A stretch of DNA of 64,000 nt, taken from the NCBI GenBank assembly GCA_003996215.1, contig QJPP01000318.1:1-64000 (forward strand), in the 5' to 3' direction. Below the pieces are notes generated by a model. That model worked only from the letters and a program-made list of their open reading frames with translations. It did not search any database and had not been told where the DNA came from. Below, one piece after another: positions 1-8,914 of this stretch (the stretch's first letter is position 1; the number at the start of each line of letters is the position of its first letter). This DNA comes from Jaltomata sinuosa (lineage: Eukaryota; Streptophyta; Magnoliopsida; Solanales; Solanaceae). The translations under genes were made by a program, and so were the position numbers.

Positions 1-122
1 AAAATGCCACTGTAGCCTCCCAAAGATTGAGTACGGACGTCTCCGCCCCGATCCGCAGGACTCTACTAGACATTGGCTCCTATACCGATGACACCGGTGA
101 ACTTAAAGCTCTGATACCAAGT
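1..122 (-). mobile_element. Leader of gypsy element A (internal region leaves the window)
   Basis: Read on the minus strand this is the untranslated leader just downstream of LTR A and its primer site. The rest of the element lies left of the window. The leader contains a stretch (GGAGACGTCCGTACTCAATC, about 20-40) that recurs in recognisable form in the leaders of the elements at 32.6 kb and 63.8 kb, so all are related Ty3/gypsy elements. No coding frame begins inside these bases. Confidence 0.75.
108..119 (-). promoter_or_regulatory. Primer binding site, initiator tRNA-Met
   Basis: The minus strand reads TGGTATCAGAGC, the complement of the 3' end of plant initiator tRNA-Met. It starts three bases after the LTR end at 123 (GGGTCGTGACA). 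This places LTR A as a 5' LTR and fixes the element's direction as leftward. Confidence 0.9.
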
Positions 123-3100
123 TGTCACGACCCGATTTCTCGGTCATGATGGCACCTACAACCCCCGGTAGGTGAACCAATCCCTGTAGCCCAGAACAGC
201 TAGTAATGGCCTACTATCTAACAAATAAGAGAACAAGACGAATAAAATAGATAACAGGTAAATAAATATATACACATGCGGAAACTAAACCAAACCCCAA
301 GACCTGGTATCATAGTACAGAGCCAAACTACATACATGGAGTGAAAACTATCCAAAAGAATATATACAGATGTCTCTGAATGGTAATAGAGTACATAAAG
401 CAGAAGATAAACTAAAGCTAAGCTCCGATCGCCAAGAGCCCACCTTCAGCCTGAAGTAGTCTTCAACAGATCTCCAAGCACGAATCGCAACGATCTAACG
501 GCGATGGCCCATACTAGGATCTGCACCCAAAGATGCAGGGGTAGGGGTGAGCACCATATGCGAAGCATAAGGTACCCAGTAGGTATCATAGGCCGACTGG
601 GCACATATAAGATAAAAGCGCAGTAATAGACAGAATAGAAGCAAGTAGTCACAGAAATCAATGAAAGGTACACAGGAACTAGCCCAGAGGGAAATCAACA
701 GAACCACATAAGAGGCTAGTAAGCAGAATATACACACCAAAGGCACAGGTGAAAGTAAGAAACACGCACCTGGGGTCCTTGCAACAACAGTGTATACAAG
801 ATAAGTTTACGAAATGGACGGTATACCGGTAACCTCAAGTGTAAGAAGAAGAGAGGAAGAGTAATAATAGGCATGCTCAAGACATGAATCAACCCAACTA
901 ATCATAACAATCTCAAATCCAGAAACTAACAGTCTAGCAGTAACCAATCTCATACTCATCCCTAATAGAGAACAACTCTGTAAGTAAATAGCAAAAGTCT
1001 ATCTACAGTCCCCCGGCCGCCCATACAACCGAGGAACACAAACAAGTGAAAACAAACCCTCCGGCATCCCATACTACCAGAGCGTACAATCAGCAAACAG
1101 CAAACAAGGGTGGAACCTCGAACCATGAATGATATGATGCATGAAGATCTCAAGTGCCATAGTATCTCTGTATGTACCTCCTCCGGCGCCGATCCGGCCC
1201 AGCAGGTAGGTTCCATGGAAGGACTCTGCCCGTGTACCTCTACTCCACCGTATACCCCTCCTCTGGCACACGCAGCCCGTAGCCCCTGGCCCGGATAGCA
1301 AGGTCCATGGAGGTCCCAGACCCCATACTAAATCTCAGTATCAGAACATGTATCAAGATAGAGACCGAGTCTCGATATCAAGAATAGAGACCACTCGAAT
1401 ATCATGCCCAGACCCTGTTCCAGGACATAAATAGTAGGGAAATATCTCAAAAAACCCCTCCAAGGTGTGCGCCGGAGACGTTCGCCGGGTTCCTAAACAG
1501 TAAAAAGTCATCTCATGTGCTCGGTCCAACCGAGGCTAAAAATCATCTCAAGTAGTAAGAAAACTCAACTAGCACTCCGGCCCTGCCGAGTCTAGTGATA
1601 ATCGTAAACTGATGATTTTAAACCACAAGTGAAATCAACCATTTCCAAATCATTTCCATCAAAAACGGGCCCCTCGGGCCATGCAAGGTTTAGAAAACAG
1701 TGTCAGTAGGCCCGAAGCCAAAACCACTGTAAAACATCGAGAAAACCTCTTTATATGCATGGAAATGATGGTATGATCAAACACAATAGCTGCCCAGCAG
1801 CTCACAATCAACCTATCGACCCTGCACAGGCCCACAACTACTCAGCAAGCATAACTAGCCTAGAAGGATAATTCTATGCCCGGGACTCGCGGACATTCCC
1901 AAAATCCCACCTTCTATGTTCCAGAGTCAACAAGGCCTCGCAGGACCACAAGGGTAACTAAAATATATCCGCAAATACTACAAACAACGGAGGAATAAAA
2001 ATAGGCGGACATGAATAAAGCGGTCAAGGTCTGTGGTACCAACCTAATAAACCAACCCAAGGATGCCCATTAATACAATTTTATTCTATATATACGGAGT
2101 CTGGGAAAATTAAACCGTCACCTACCTGTCGTCCGACGACAAGCCGCTAGAACAACGATGTCCAAGCTCGAACCACTCTGAGAAAATCCAAAACTAAATC
2201 GGAATCGGAATCGAATTTGGGACGGAATAACTTGACGTAGATAATTAATGTACTGTGGTAATTTTACCACAATTATATTTCAAGGAACTATTATCAATTG
2301 TTGGCAGCAACTTACCTAACAATTGTTCAAAGCCTTCAGTGAATAGAAATAGAAGTATATGAAAGTTAAGGCAATATATATGTAAATTAACTTTCAGCAA
2401 GTCAAAAGGCTACTTAAATATATATAAGTATGCAATTATGATTGCTGCCAACTTTCCAAATATGCTATTGCTGCCTTCACCCTCCACTTACACGTGGGGG
2501 TGGAGGTGGCAACCAAATTCCCTCCGTTAAGTATACATTCGGGTATTGCATAAATTCGTGGTAAAATAAATATAGTATTTTAAATATACCATAATTATTA
2601 GAAAATCATTTCCAATAAAACCTACTATATTATAATAATAATTTTCAACATAATTAGATTTACTATCTCCGTTAAAATATTACGGAGTATAAAAACCTTA
2701 TAAAATAAATATGCCTACACTTATGTTGTATCGAATATATTTTTCATAAACCTTTTAAATATTTTGAAAAGGCGATAATAATATAATTTTTACCAAACTA
2801 CAACTTTTAAATAAATATTTCAATTACACGCACGATACTTATAAAATTCTTAAGTTTAGGCTCGTAATTTGCCTACGCACGATTTCGATATTCAAAAATT
2901 CTCTCGGGATCCTCCCTTATATTTTATCACTGTTTCGGAACTGAAATGGCATTTTAAAACGTGAAATTGAAGCTTAAATCGAGTTAAACCCGACCCGATT
3001 CGCGACCCATTTTCTGCCAGACAGTCCGCGGTAAAACAGTCATAACTCTTTACTCCGAGATTATTTGGACGTGCGGTTTTGTGCGTTGGAAACTAGACTC

Positions 3101-3272
3101 GTAGACCTTCGATTTGGTATTTTGGGGGACTTCTAACTCTTTATATATTGGGAGAAAAGCCCCGAGACATTTTACCCAAAGTTCAAGAAATTTGTTAAAG
3201 GTCTTACGATATCTTTTGTCGATTTGCTTGACTTCAAACTTAAACGTGGAAATGACCGGAAGGGTCATTACA
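123..3272 (-). repeat. LTR A, complete 5' LTR of a Ty3/gypsy element
   Basis: On the minus strand the LTR opens TGTAATGACCC at 3272 and closes GGGTCGTGACA at 123, a TG...CA LTR of 3150 bp whose ends form an imperfect inverted repeat. The same family occurs complete at 11782-14962 and 26589-29660, and more distantly at 37676-41300 and 52565-55493. In the 26.6 kb copy the LTR lies directly behind a chromodomain integrase, which identifies the family as a chromovirus. A primer site follows at 108-119. Compared with the 11.8 kb copy, most of the LTR aligns closely but about 2240-2470 is a different sequence. ORFs inside it are short and chance. Confidence 0.9.
2477..2509. promoter_or_regulatory. 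G-box within an inverted repeat in the LTR U3
   Basis: CACGTG at 2491-2496 sits between arms reading CACCCTCCAC and GTGGAGGTG. The same arrangement is kept at 14168-14173 in the second LTR, and the core with part of the arms at 29093-29098 in the third. CACGTG is the plant bZIP/bHLH G-box. A role in LTR transcription is inferred from position in U3 and conservation among copies. Confidence 0.4.
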
Positions 3273-3727
3273 GATACCTACTGGGTACCTTATGCTTCGC
3301 ATTTGGTGCTCACCCCTACCCCCTGCATCTTTGGGTGCAGATCCTAGCGTGGGCCATCGCTGTGATTCGTGCTGGGAGATCGGTGGAGACCACTTCAGGC
3401 TGAGGGTGAGCTCTTGGCGATCGGAGCTTAGCTTTAGTTTATCTTTTGCTTCATGTGCTCTATTACCATTCAGAGACATTTGTATATATAGTTTTGGTTT
3501 ATTTTGCACTCCATATATGTAGTTTCGGCTCTGTACTATGATACCAGGTCTTGGGGTTGGTTTAGTGTCCGCTTATGTATATATTTATATACCTGTTATC
3601 TATTTTATTCGTTTTGTTCTCTTATTTGTTAGATAGTAGCCCATTACTAACTGTTCTGGGCTACAGGGATTGGTTCACCTACCGGGGGTTGTAGGTGCCA
3701 TCATGACCGAGAAATCGGGTCGTGACA
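3273..3727 (+). repeat. LTR B, last 455 bp of a plus-oriented LTR of the same family
   Basis: This is the reverse complement of roughly the first 460 bp of LTR A (123-587) and of 11782-12250. It ends at the true LTR terminus GGGTCGTGACA (3727). It begins abruptly at 3273, where LTR A's own TG end abuts it, so element A inserted into this LTR. No primer site follows 3727, so LTR B was a 3' or solo LTR; the sequence beyond it is pararetrovirus. Confidence 0.8.
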
Positions 3728-5297
3728 CTTTCGTTTTCTGATAATTCATTTTCTGATAATTCATATATACTGTCTTCACTCTCTAATTCATAATCTATAT
3801 ATTCCATTTGTGTATATTTATCATCTCCTATTATTATTTCGGTAATTTGTTTTTTCTTTGGATTTTTTGGTAATTTGCAATCTCTAGCTAAGTGTCCTAG
3901 TTTTTCACAATTATAACAAGTACATTCCGTTAATTTTTTCTTTGTTTTATATGGTTTTTTATATTTGTAATTTTTTACATAATATCTTCTTCTTGATTTT
4001 TTATACTTATATTTTGATTTATATGGTTTATATTTACTACTATATCTTTTTATTTTCTTATGTTTTTTATAATATTTATCTGTGCATCCGAATTGGGGTG
4101 TTGTTCTATCTTTACAACATGCTAAATTTCTTACCAATATTTTACCCATTTTAATATTTTCTTTGTATTTTTCACATAATTCCATAAACCAATTTTGTAA
4201 AAATTTTATTCGAACTCCTAGAGTATCTACTAATTCTGCTTCATTCCAATTTTTTATTATTTTTGAACTAAAAGGTTCTGGTAGTTTAGTAAAATATAAT
4301 TTTCTTATTTCTTTACTTTCATCTGGATTATATGTTCCTTTGTAATAATAGTTTTTAAATGCACAAGTATATTCATCTAGATAGCACATATTACATATTG
4401 CTAATTTTGACATTAAATTTCTGTTTATAATTTTTTCTTTATTTTGTTCTTCTATTTCCGTCGTCATACTACTAAATTCATTTTTTATTGCTATTTCATA
4501 TTTAAATAATATTTCCGTAGCTGTTGTGGCATCTGTTCCATCGTATGTTTTATTACTTCTTAATGTTTCTAGACTTTCATTTGTTAGATTTTGTAACCAT
4601 AATTTTACCGTTCCTATGAGTGTTCTTTCTATATATCCTGGTGTTTCAGCTATCGATATTTTATTGTCTATTAATTGTTTTGAGATATATCCTATCCATA
4701 ATTGAATTGTTTTATTTATATCTGCTACACAATCTAGATCTAAAAAATTATTTTGTTCAGTTATCTGCCTTGGTGTCCATTTCCTATTTGGCCTTTTTCC
4801 CCATAATTTTATTTTTATCATATGAATTATAGTCTGTCCTATAGTAGCTTGGATTTAATTGCTTTGGATTTTTTACTCCTGATATACTTGGTTTATCATC
4901 ATTACTCATATCTCCTGTATTTATTTCTGGATTTATTTTTGCTTTTTCCATTTTTTCTATTAGTTCGGTATATGTTTCACTTGTTTCCGAATAGTTTTCT
5001 CCTAGATCATTATCATTATCACTTTCTTCACTTATTTCGTCTATGCTTATTTTTGGTAGATTGTCTTGTTCTTCTTCTAATTGTAATTTAAATTTTTCTA
5101 TTTCATTTGTCAGTTTTAACTCTTGTTCCTCTTCTCTACGTTTTTCTTTTTCTTTTTGCTTATTTGCATATAACTGTTTTAGCATTTCTAATTCTTTTTC
5201 TAGTTCTATTATTTTAGTGTTTTTTACTTCTTCTATTCGTTGTATTTTTTCTTTAGTTTGTTGTTGTATTTTTTCAATTTCTCGTTTCCTATCTATT
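3728..5297 (-). repeat. Left copy of the pararetrovirus terminal redundancy
   Basis: This segment of the coat protein gene matches 10213-11781 with about 20 differences seen by eye, nearly all transitions, plus one net single-base length difference near 4796. It is cut at its left end by LTR B. Confidence 0.9.
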
Positions 5298-5494
5298 TCT
5301 TCATTTTCTTTTGTTATTCTAACCATTGCGGTTAAATTATCTTCTAATTTTACCGTTTCTTTTTCTAACATTAAATTTAGATTATCTCCTATTTTTTTAT
5401 ATCTTCTTCCTAAATTAGAAAATACTATTGTTATCTTTAATCCTTCCGGATTTACATATGTTTTTTCTTCTAATGCGAATTCTTCTTTATTCAT
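3728..5494 (-). pseudogene. Pararetrovirus coat protein, left copy (N-terminus kept, frameshifted, 3' truncated)
   Basis: The coat protein forms the capsid around viral DNA and its zinc knuckle binds the packaged RNA. The frame opens with ATG at 5494, directly after the TAA of the preceding small ORF. A lysine/glutamate-rich coiled coil (about residues 60-125) and an acidic stretch follow. A change around 4790-4812 relative to the right copy (different run lengths of T, C and A) shifts the frame, so the first frame stops at 4784. The second frame (from 4821 leftwards) carries the core with cysteine-rich ICNMCYLDEYTC, a basic arginine/lysine tract and a C-X2-C-X4-H-X4-C knuckle (CYNCEKLGHLARDC) near 3882-3920. 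The gene is then cut by LTR B at 3727; the reading frame runs on into LTR sequence by chance. This is the only copy with the N-terminus. Confidence 0.85.
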
Positions 5495-5701
5495 TTATAA
5501 ATTATGTTGGTATTTATATTCTAGACTGTCTATTTGTAATTGTAATTCTAATATAACTCTTTTTTGTGCTAATAGGGATTTATGGCAAACTCCTGCAAAT
5601 ATATTAGCGTTTAGTCTATTTTGTCTATGTTTTAATTCTTGTCTTTTTTCTATAATCATTTTATTAAGTTTTTGTCTGTGTTTGTTATTGTTATTAGTCA
5701 T
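5495..5701 (-). CDS. Pararetrovirus small ORF 2, 68 codons, unknown function
   Basis: A basic, helix-prone 68-residue product (opening MTNNNNKHRQ). Its ATG overlaps the stop of the upstream small ORF in an ATGA arrangement (5698-5701), and its TAA is followed at once by the coat protein ATG at 5494. Such tight coupling suggests translation by termination-reinitiation. I recognise no domain. By size and place it could be an analogue of the small ORFs that precede the structural genes in badnaviruses and other caulimovirids, but I see no motif that proves this. Confidence 0.5.
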   Translation of the reverse strand: MTNNNNKHRQKLNKMIIEKRQELKHRQNRLNANIFAGVCHKSLLAQKRVILELQLQIDSLEYKYQHNL

Positions 5702-5883
5702 TGTTTCTTTAAGTATTTAATGTATTTATATTCTGTTTTAGATATGGTATTAACTAATTTATTTAATTTGTTATTATCAGTTTTTGTAATACTAAGTTGT
5801 TTATATTCCGGGTATAGTCTTTTTAATTTTCTTCTTAATTTTCTTATCTTCTTACTAATAACTCCTGACTGCTCTGATACCAT
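5698..5883 (-). CDS. Pararetrovirus small ORF 1, 61 codons, starting inside the primer site
   Basis: A very basic 61-residue product. Its start codon and first codons (MVSEQ) are spelled by the tRNA-Met primer binding site itself: ATG GTA TCA GAG C. The ORF ends in a 4-base overlap with the next. The C-terminus is lysine/tyrosine-rich (KYIKYLKKQ). It is the first frame downstream of the intergenic region and could act as a leader ORF or encode a small structural accessory. Function is unknown. The chance that it is only a by-product of sequence composition is real, but the coupling of stops and starts through to the coat gene argues against it. Confidence 0.45.
   Translation of the reverse strand: MVSEQSGVISKKIRKLRRKLKRLYPEYKQLSITKTDNNKLNKLVNTISKTEYKYIKYLKKQ
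5871..5882 (-). promoter_or_regulatory. Primer binding site of the pararetrovirus, initiator tRNA-Met
   Basis: The minus strand reads TGGTATCAGAGC, the complement of the initiator tRNA-Met 3' end used by caulimovirids to start minus-strand DNA synthesis; by convention it is nucleotide 1 of the genome. It lies between two 16-base direct copies of cttactaataactcct (5851-5866 and 5898-5913). Confidence 0.85.
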
Positions 5884-5995
5884 TTTTGGAGTCTTTTCTT
5901 ACTAATAACTCCTATATGCTCTTTCTTTCTTTTGTCTTTTTCTCGTATCTTCTTTTCTCCTTTCCACATATTCCACGTATCTTCATTCTATATTT
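5884..5995 (-). promoter_or_regulatory. Very short intergenic region of the pararetrovirus
   Basis: Only 112 bases separate the transactivator stop from the primer site, where other caulimovirids keep a promoter, polyadenylation signal and leader of several hundred bases. AATAAA overlaps the transactivator stop region (about 5993-5998). A purine-rich run of AAAGAAAG and AGAAAAG motifs fills the middle, and GCATATAG is the nearest thing to a TATA box. A deletion relative to the exogenous virus is likely, but cannot be shown from one copy. Confidence 0.45.
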
Positions 5996-7026
5996 TTATT
6001 CCAGTTGTACAGCTGGTATCTCTGTCATATCTCCTCCATTGCATTTCGAACAACGATGATCTGGATATTTGTGGCTAATTATCTTGCAGTATCTTGTTAA
6101 TAAATTTTGAGAAATAAATTCATTCTTCAATGCCCTTGTCGTCGGTTTATCTTCTGGTCTAAGTAGTGATAATATCCATTGCTGAACTTCTTCCATATCT
6201 GCTTCTCTTACACTTCTTGAATTTGAATAAATCATTAATTGGTCTCTGGCGTAGTAGCTCCATATTGCGTTTCCATTTAAATAATTATCTGCTAGCTCTT
6301 GAATAATAGTTGAAATTCCAATAATTCGTTTGTTTGCATAGAAATTGGGTATTTCGATCATAGGTATTTCTGGTTGTGTTATTATATCGTCTGGTAATAT
6401 CATGTTTTTCGTCAATCCTAGCTTTACAACTTGGATCACTGGTTTTATCTCGTCGTATAATATCTCTGCTGGTGCTGTATAAAATTTCACATAGAATAAA
6501 TTTCCTTTCGTAACTCTTTTGTAGGTTAGAAATGCTTGGTGTATCTCTGGTATTCCTTGTAGCTCTTCTCCGTTATATGTATATACTGTACTAAGTAGTC
6601 CATAATGGTAACATGTTTTGACTAGTATGTATTTATTTGGGGTGGTGCCATGACTGGTTTTTGTATTTTTTGGGTAAATGAGTTTGTGAACATGGTATTT
6701 AAATTGGTATTTTTATATTGTGGTTTTGTAGGTTGTCCGCTTGTACCTGCACTTGTACCTGCAATATTAACAAATAAATTGTTTTGGGTTTTTCGGAGTT
6801 TCCCAACGTCTCCTTCTAGCTCCGGATGTTTATAGTCTTCCTGGGGACTGCTATCTTTAGCCTTAGACTTCAGATTAACTTCATTAGTCTTTAGCATTTT
6901 TATCTCTTCATCCATACTGTCCACTTTAATACAAAGTGTAGTAATGGCTTCGAGTATCTTATTCATTGTATTATCTTCTGGCTCAGTTTGGGTACCTTTG
7001 TCTTGATAGGTAGTCTGCAATAACAT
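5996..7026 (-). pseudogene. Pararetrovirus transactivator/viroplasmin, frameshifted
   Basis: The transactivator (inclusion body protein) allows reinitiation on polycistronic viral RNA and forms virus factories. The first part runs from ATG at 7026, overlapping the end of the polymerase gene by 44 bases. It has an N-terminal glutamine/threonine-rich stretch and a heptad region (about residues 20-50), and stops at 6622. The rest continues in another frame from about 6640 to the TAA at 5996. It shows the viroplasmin-like core (tyrosine- and glycine-rich, ending in FLTYKRV), a long helical middle and a C-terminal CSKCNGG that may bind zinc. One single-base change near 6640 explains the break; between 6624 and 6490 the second frame stays open. 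Assignment rests on position after the polymerase and on weak core similarity, so it is less certain than the other genes. Confidence 0.65.
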
Positions 7027-8890
7027 TTTTGTCAGTCCTTATTACCTCAATTGTAAATGTAAAATTTTGTATATTTAATACAAGTCTTCTTATTTCCTTT
7101 GTTGTCACCGAGTCTGGTATTTTTCGCGTTATCCACCACTTTACTTGTGTATTATCTGTTCTTACAATAAATTTATTATAAACAATATATGGCTCAAATG
7201 CTAACAAACATTTATATAACCCAAATAGTTCTTTTCTATTTATTTCCCATTTTAATTGTGGTTCCGTGTATGATCCCGAATAATATCTACAATGATGTTC
7301 AATTTCTTCATTATCATATCTATATTTGAGAATTCCTCCATAACTGTGATCACTAGAATCAGTTTCTACTATGTATGTGAATTGCCTTTTTTCATTTGGA
7401 AAATATAGTTTTGGTAGTTCTTTACACAAATTTTTAATCTTTTTTATATGCATTTTATCTTTTTCGTCAAAATGGTATTCTACATCTTTCTTTAATTTTT
7501 TCTGCAGTGGTTTTAAGTTTTCTGCTAATTTAGGGATATATTCTCTTACTTGGTTAACTAATCCTAAAAATGATTGTAGCTTCTTTTTTGTGTCAAGTGT
7601 CTCATTTAAATTAATTATTTTCTGTACTATATGCGTTTGCATTTTTATTCCATTTTTATCTATTTGTATACCTAAGAATTCTATTTGATTTTTCATTATT
7701 TCTGCCTTCTTTTTACTTAAACTAATTCCTGATATTTCTATGATGTTTATAAATTTTTCTAATAATTTTATATGTTCTTCCTCTGTCCTAGAATATAATA
7801 GTATATCATCTATATATATTATGCAATTTTCTAATTGGTTGAAGTAGCTGTCCATAAAATATTGGTATCTACCTGGTGCGTTTTTATATCCAAAGAGTAG
7901 TACATTCCATTCGTAAAATCCTTGTGGTACAGTAAATGTTGTTAGTTGCTTAGATTCATCTTCTAGTTTTAAATGGTAAAATCCTGATTTACAGTCAAAT
8001 TTACTAAAATAGTTATATCCTTGTATTTGTCTGATTTTTAGTATTTTATTTGGTATTGGATAATTATATGTTTTTATTTTTTCATTTAAATTTCTATAAT
8101 CTATAACCATTCTACTTTTTCCTCGTTTTTGTTCACTATGTTTATTTACTATAAATGCTGGGCTAGTGTGTTTACTATTACTTTCTTGTATGTATTTATT
8201 GTCTAATAATTCTTGTATATGCATTTTAAATTCTGTTAGATCTGTAAAATTGTATTTTAAAGGTTTTTGCATTATTATACTATTTTCATCTATCAGTTCA
8301 ATTTTTATTTTTGTTTTATGTTTTTCCCATCCTTGTAAGGGATTATCATTATATAGTAGTTCTAATTTATCTTGGAGTAGTTTTATCTTATTTATAGAAA
8401 ATATGATTATTTCTATTTTATGGTTGCTTGGTGTTATATTTTCTAGTTTTTGGGTAATTTTCTCACTTCCTTTGATCCATGGTGTTGTTTTTCTTAATTT
8501 ATTATTTACTCTTTTTGCTCCTACTCTTTGTCCACATGGGGTAGTAAACCACCAATGTGTCTTTGTTATAGTATGTGGGAATAATTTATCTAAGAATGGC
8601 ATTCCTAGTAATATATCTTTATTTGTAAATTCATAACTATATATTTCTCCTATGGTTAGTATTTTATCCCATATTTGTATTTTTAGATTCCTTGCTTTGT
8701 GTGTTATCATACTTCCTTCATTGTTAAATCCCGTTACTACTAAGGGTGTTTTTAATTCTTCCCATTTATCTTCTGGTAGACAATTATGTTTACACATGTT
8801 AGCTTCTGCTCCTGTATCCATCATAGGTGTATAATATCTATTATACTATCCTTCTATTATTATTTTGGCAAGTATATATATTTTTGTCAT
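6983..8890 (-). CDS. Pararetrovirus polymerase: aspartic protease, reverse transcriptase, RNase H
   Basis: The enzyme converts pregenomic RNA to DNA; the protease matures the polyprotein. The frame is open for 613 codons from 8824 to 6983. It opens at the retropepsin active site (MMDTGAE) and continues with the protease flap and ILLGMPFLD strand. RT follows with MVIDYRNLN, FDCKSGFYHLKL and the catalytic YIDDILLYS (about 7803-7826). RNase H has ETDSSD, RKELFG, RTDN and the final ADYLSR. A probable original start, ATG at 8890, lies in the same frame 22 codons upstream, but an in-frame TAG at 8846-8848 separates it from the protease. So the first protease strand is lost unless the stop is read through. 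All catalytic aspartates are present. The start lies 24 bases beyond the movement gene stop. Confidence 0.9.
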
Positions 8891-8914
8891 TTATTATGTT
8901 AACTTATTATTTTA

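Noticed and set aside
123..3727. DNA transposon with long terminal inverted repeats (TGTCACGACCC...GGGTCGTGACA)
   Set aside because: The left part is a full LTR with primer site and the right part is a cut-off inverted LTR with no transposase; nesting of LTRs explains the symmetry.
3679..3727. Extension of the left coat frame into LTR sequence as a fusion protein
   Set aside because: The added codons are LTR sequence read by chance to the first stop.
5043..5720. Plus-strand ORF of 225 codons, serine- and phenylalanine-rich
   Set aside because: Exact antisense shadow of the coat and small ORFs; hydrophobic, low-complexity product due to AT-rich coding on the other strand. The same holds for the plus ORFs at 7371, 8166, 9100 and 11105.
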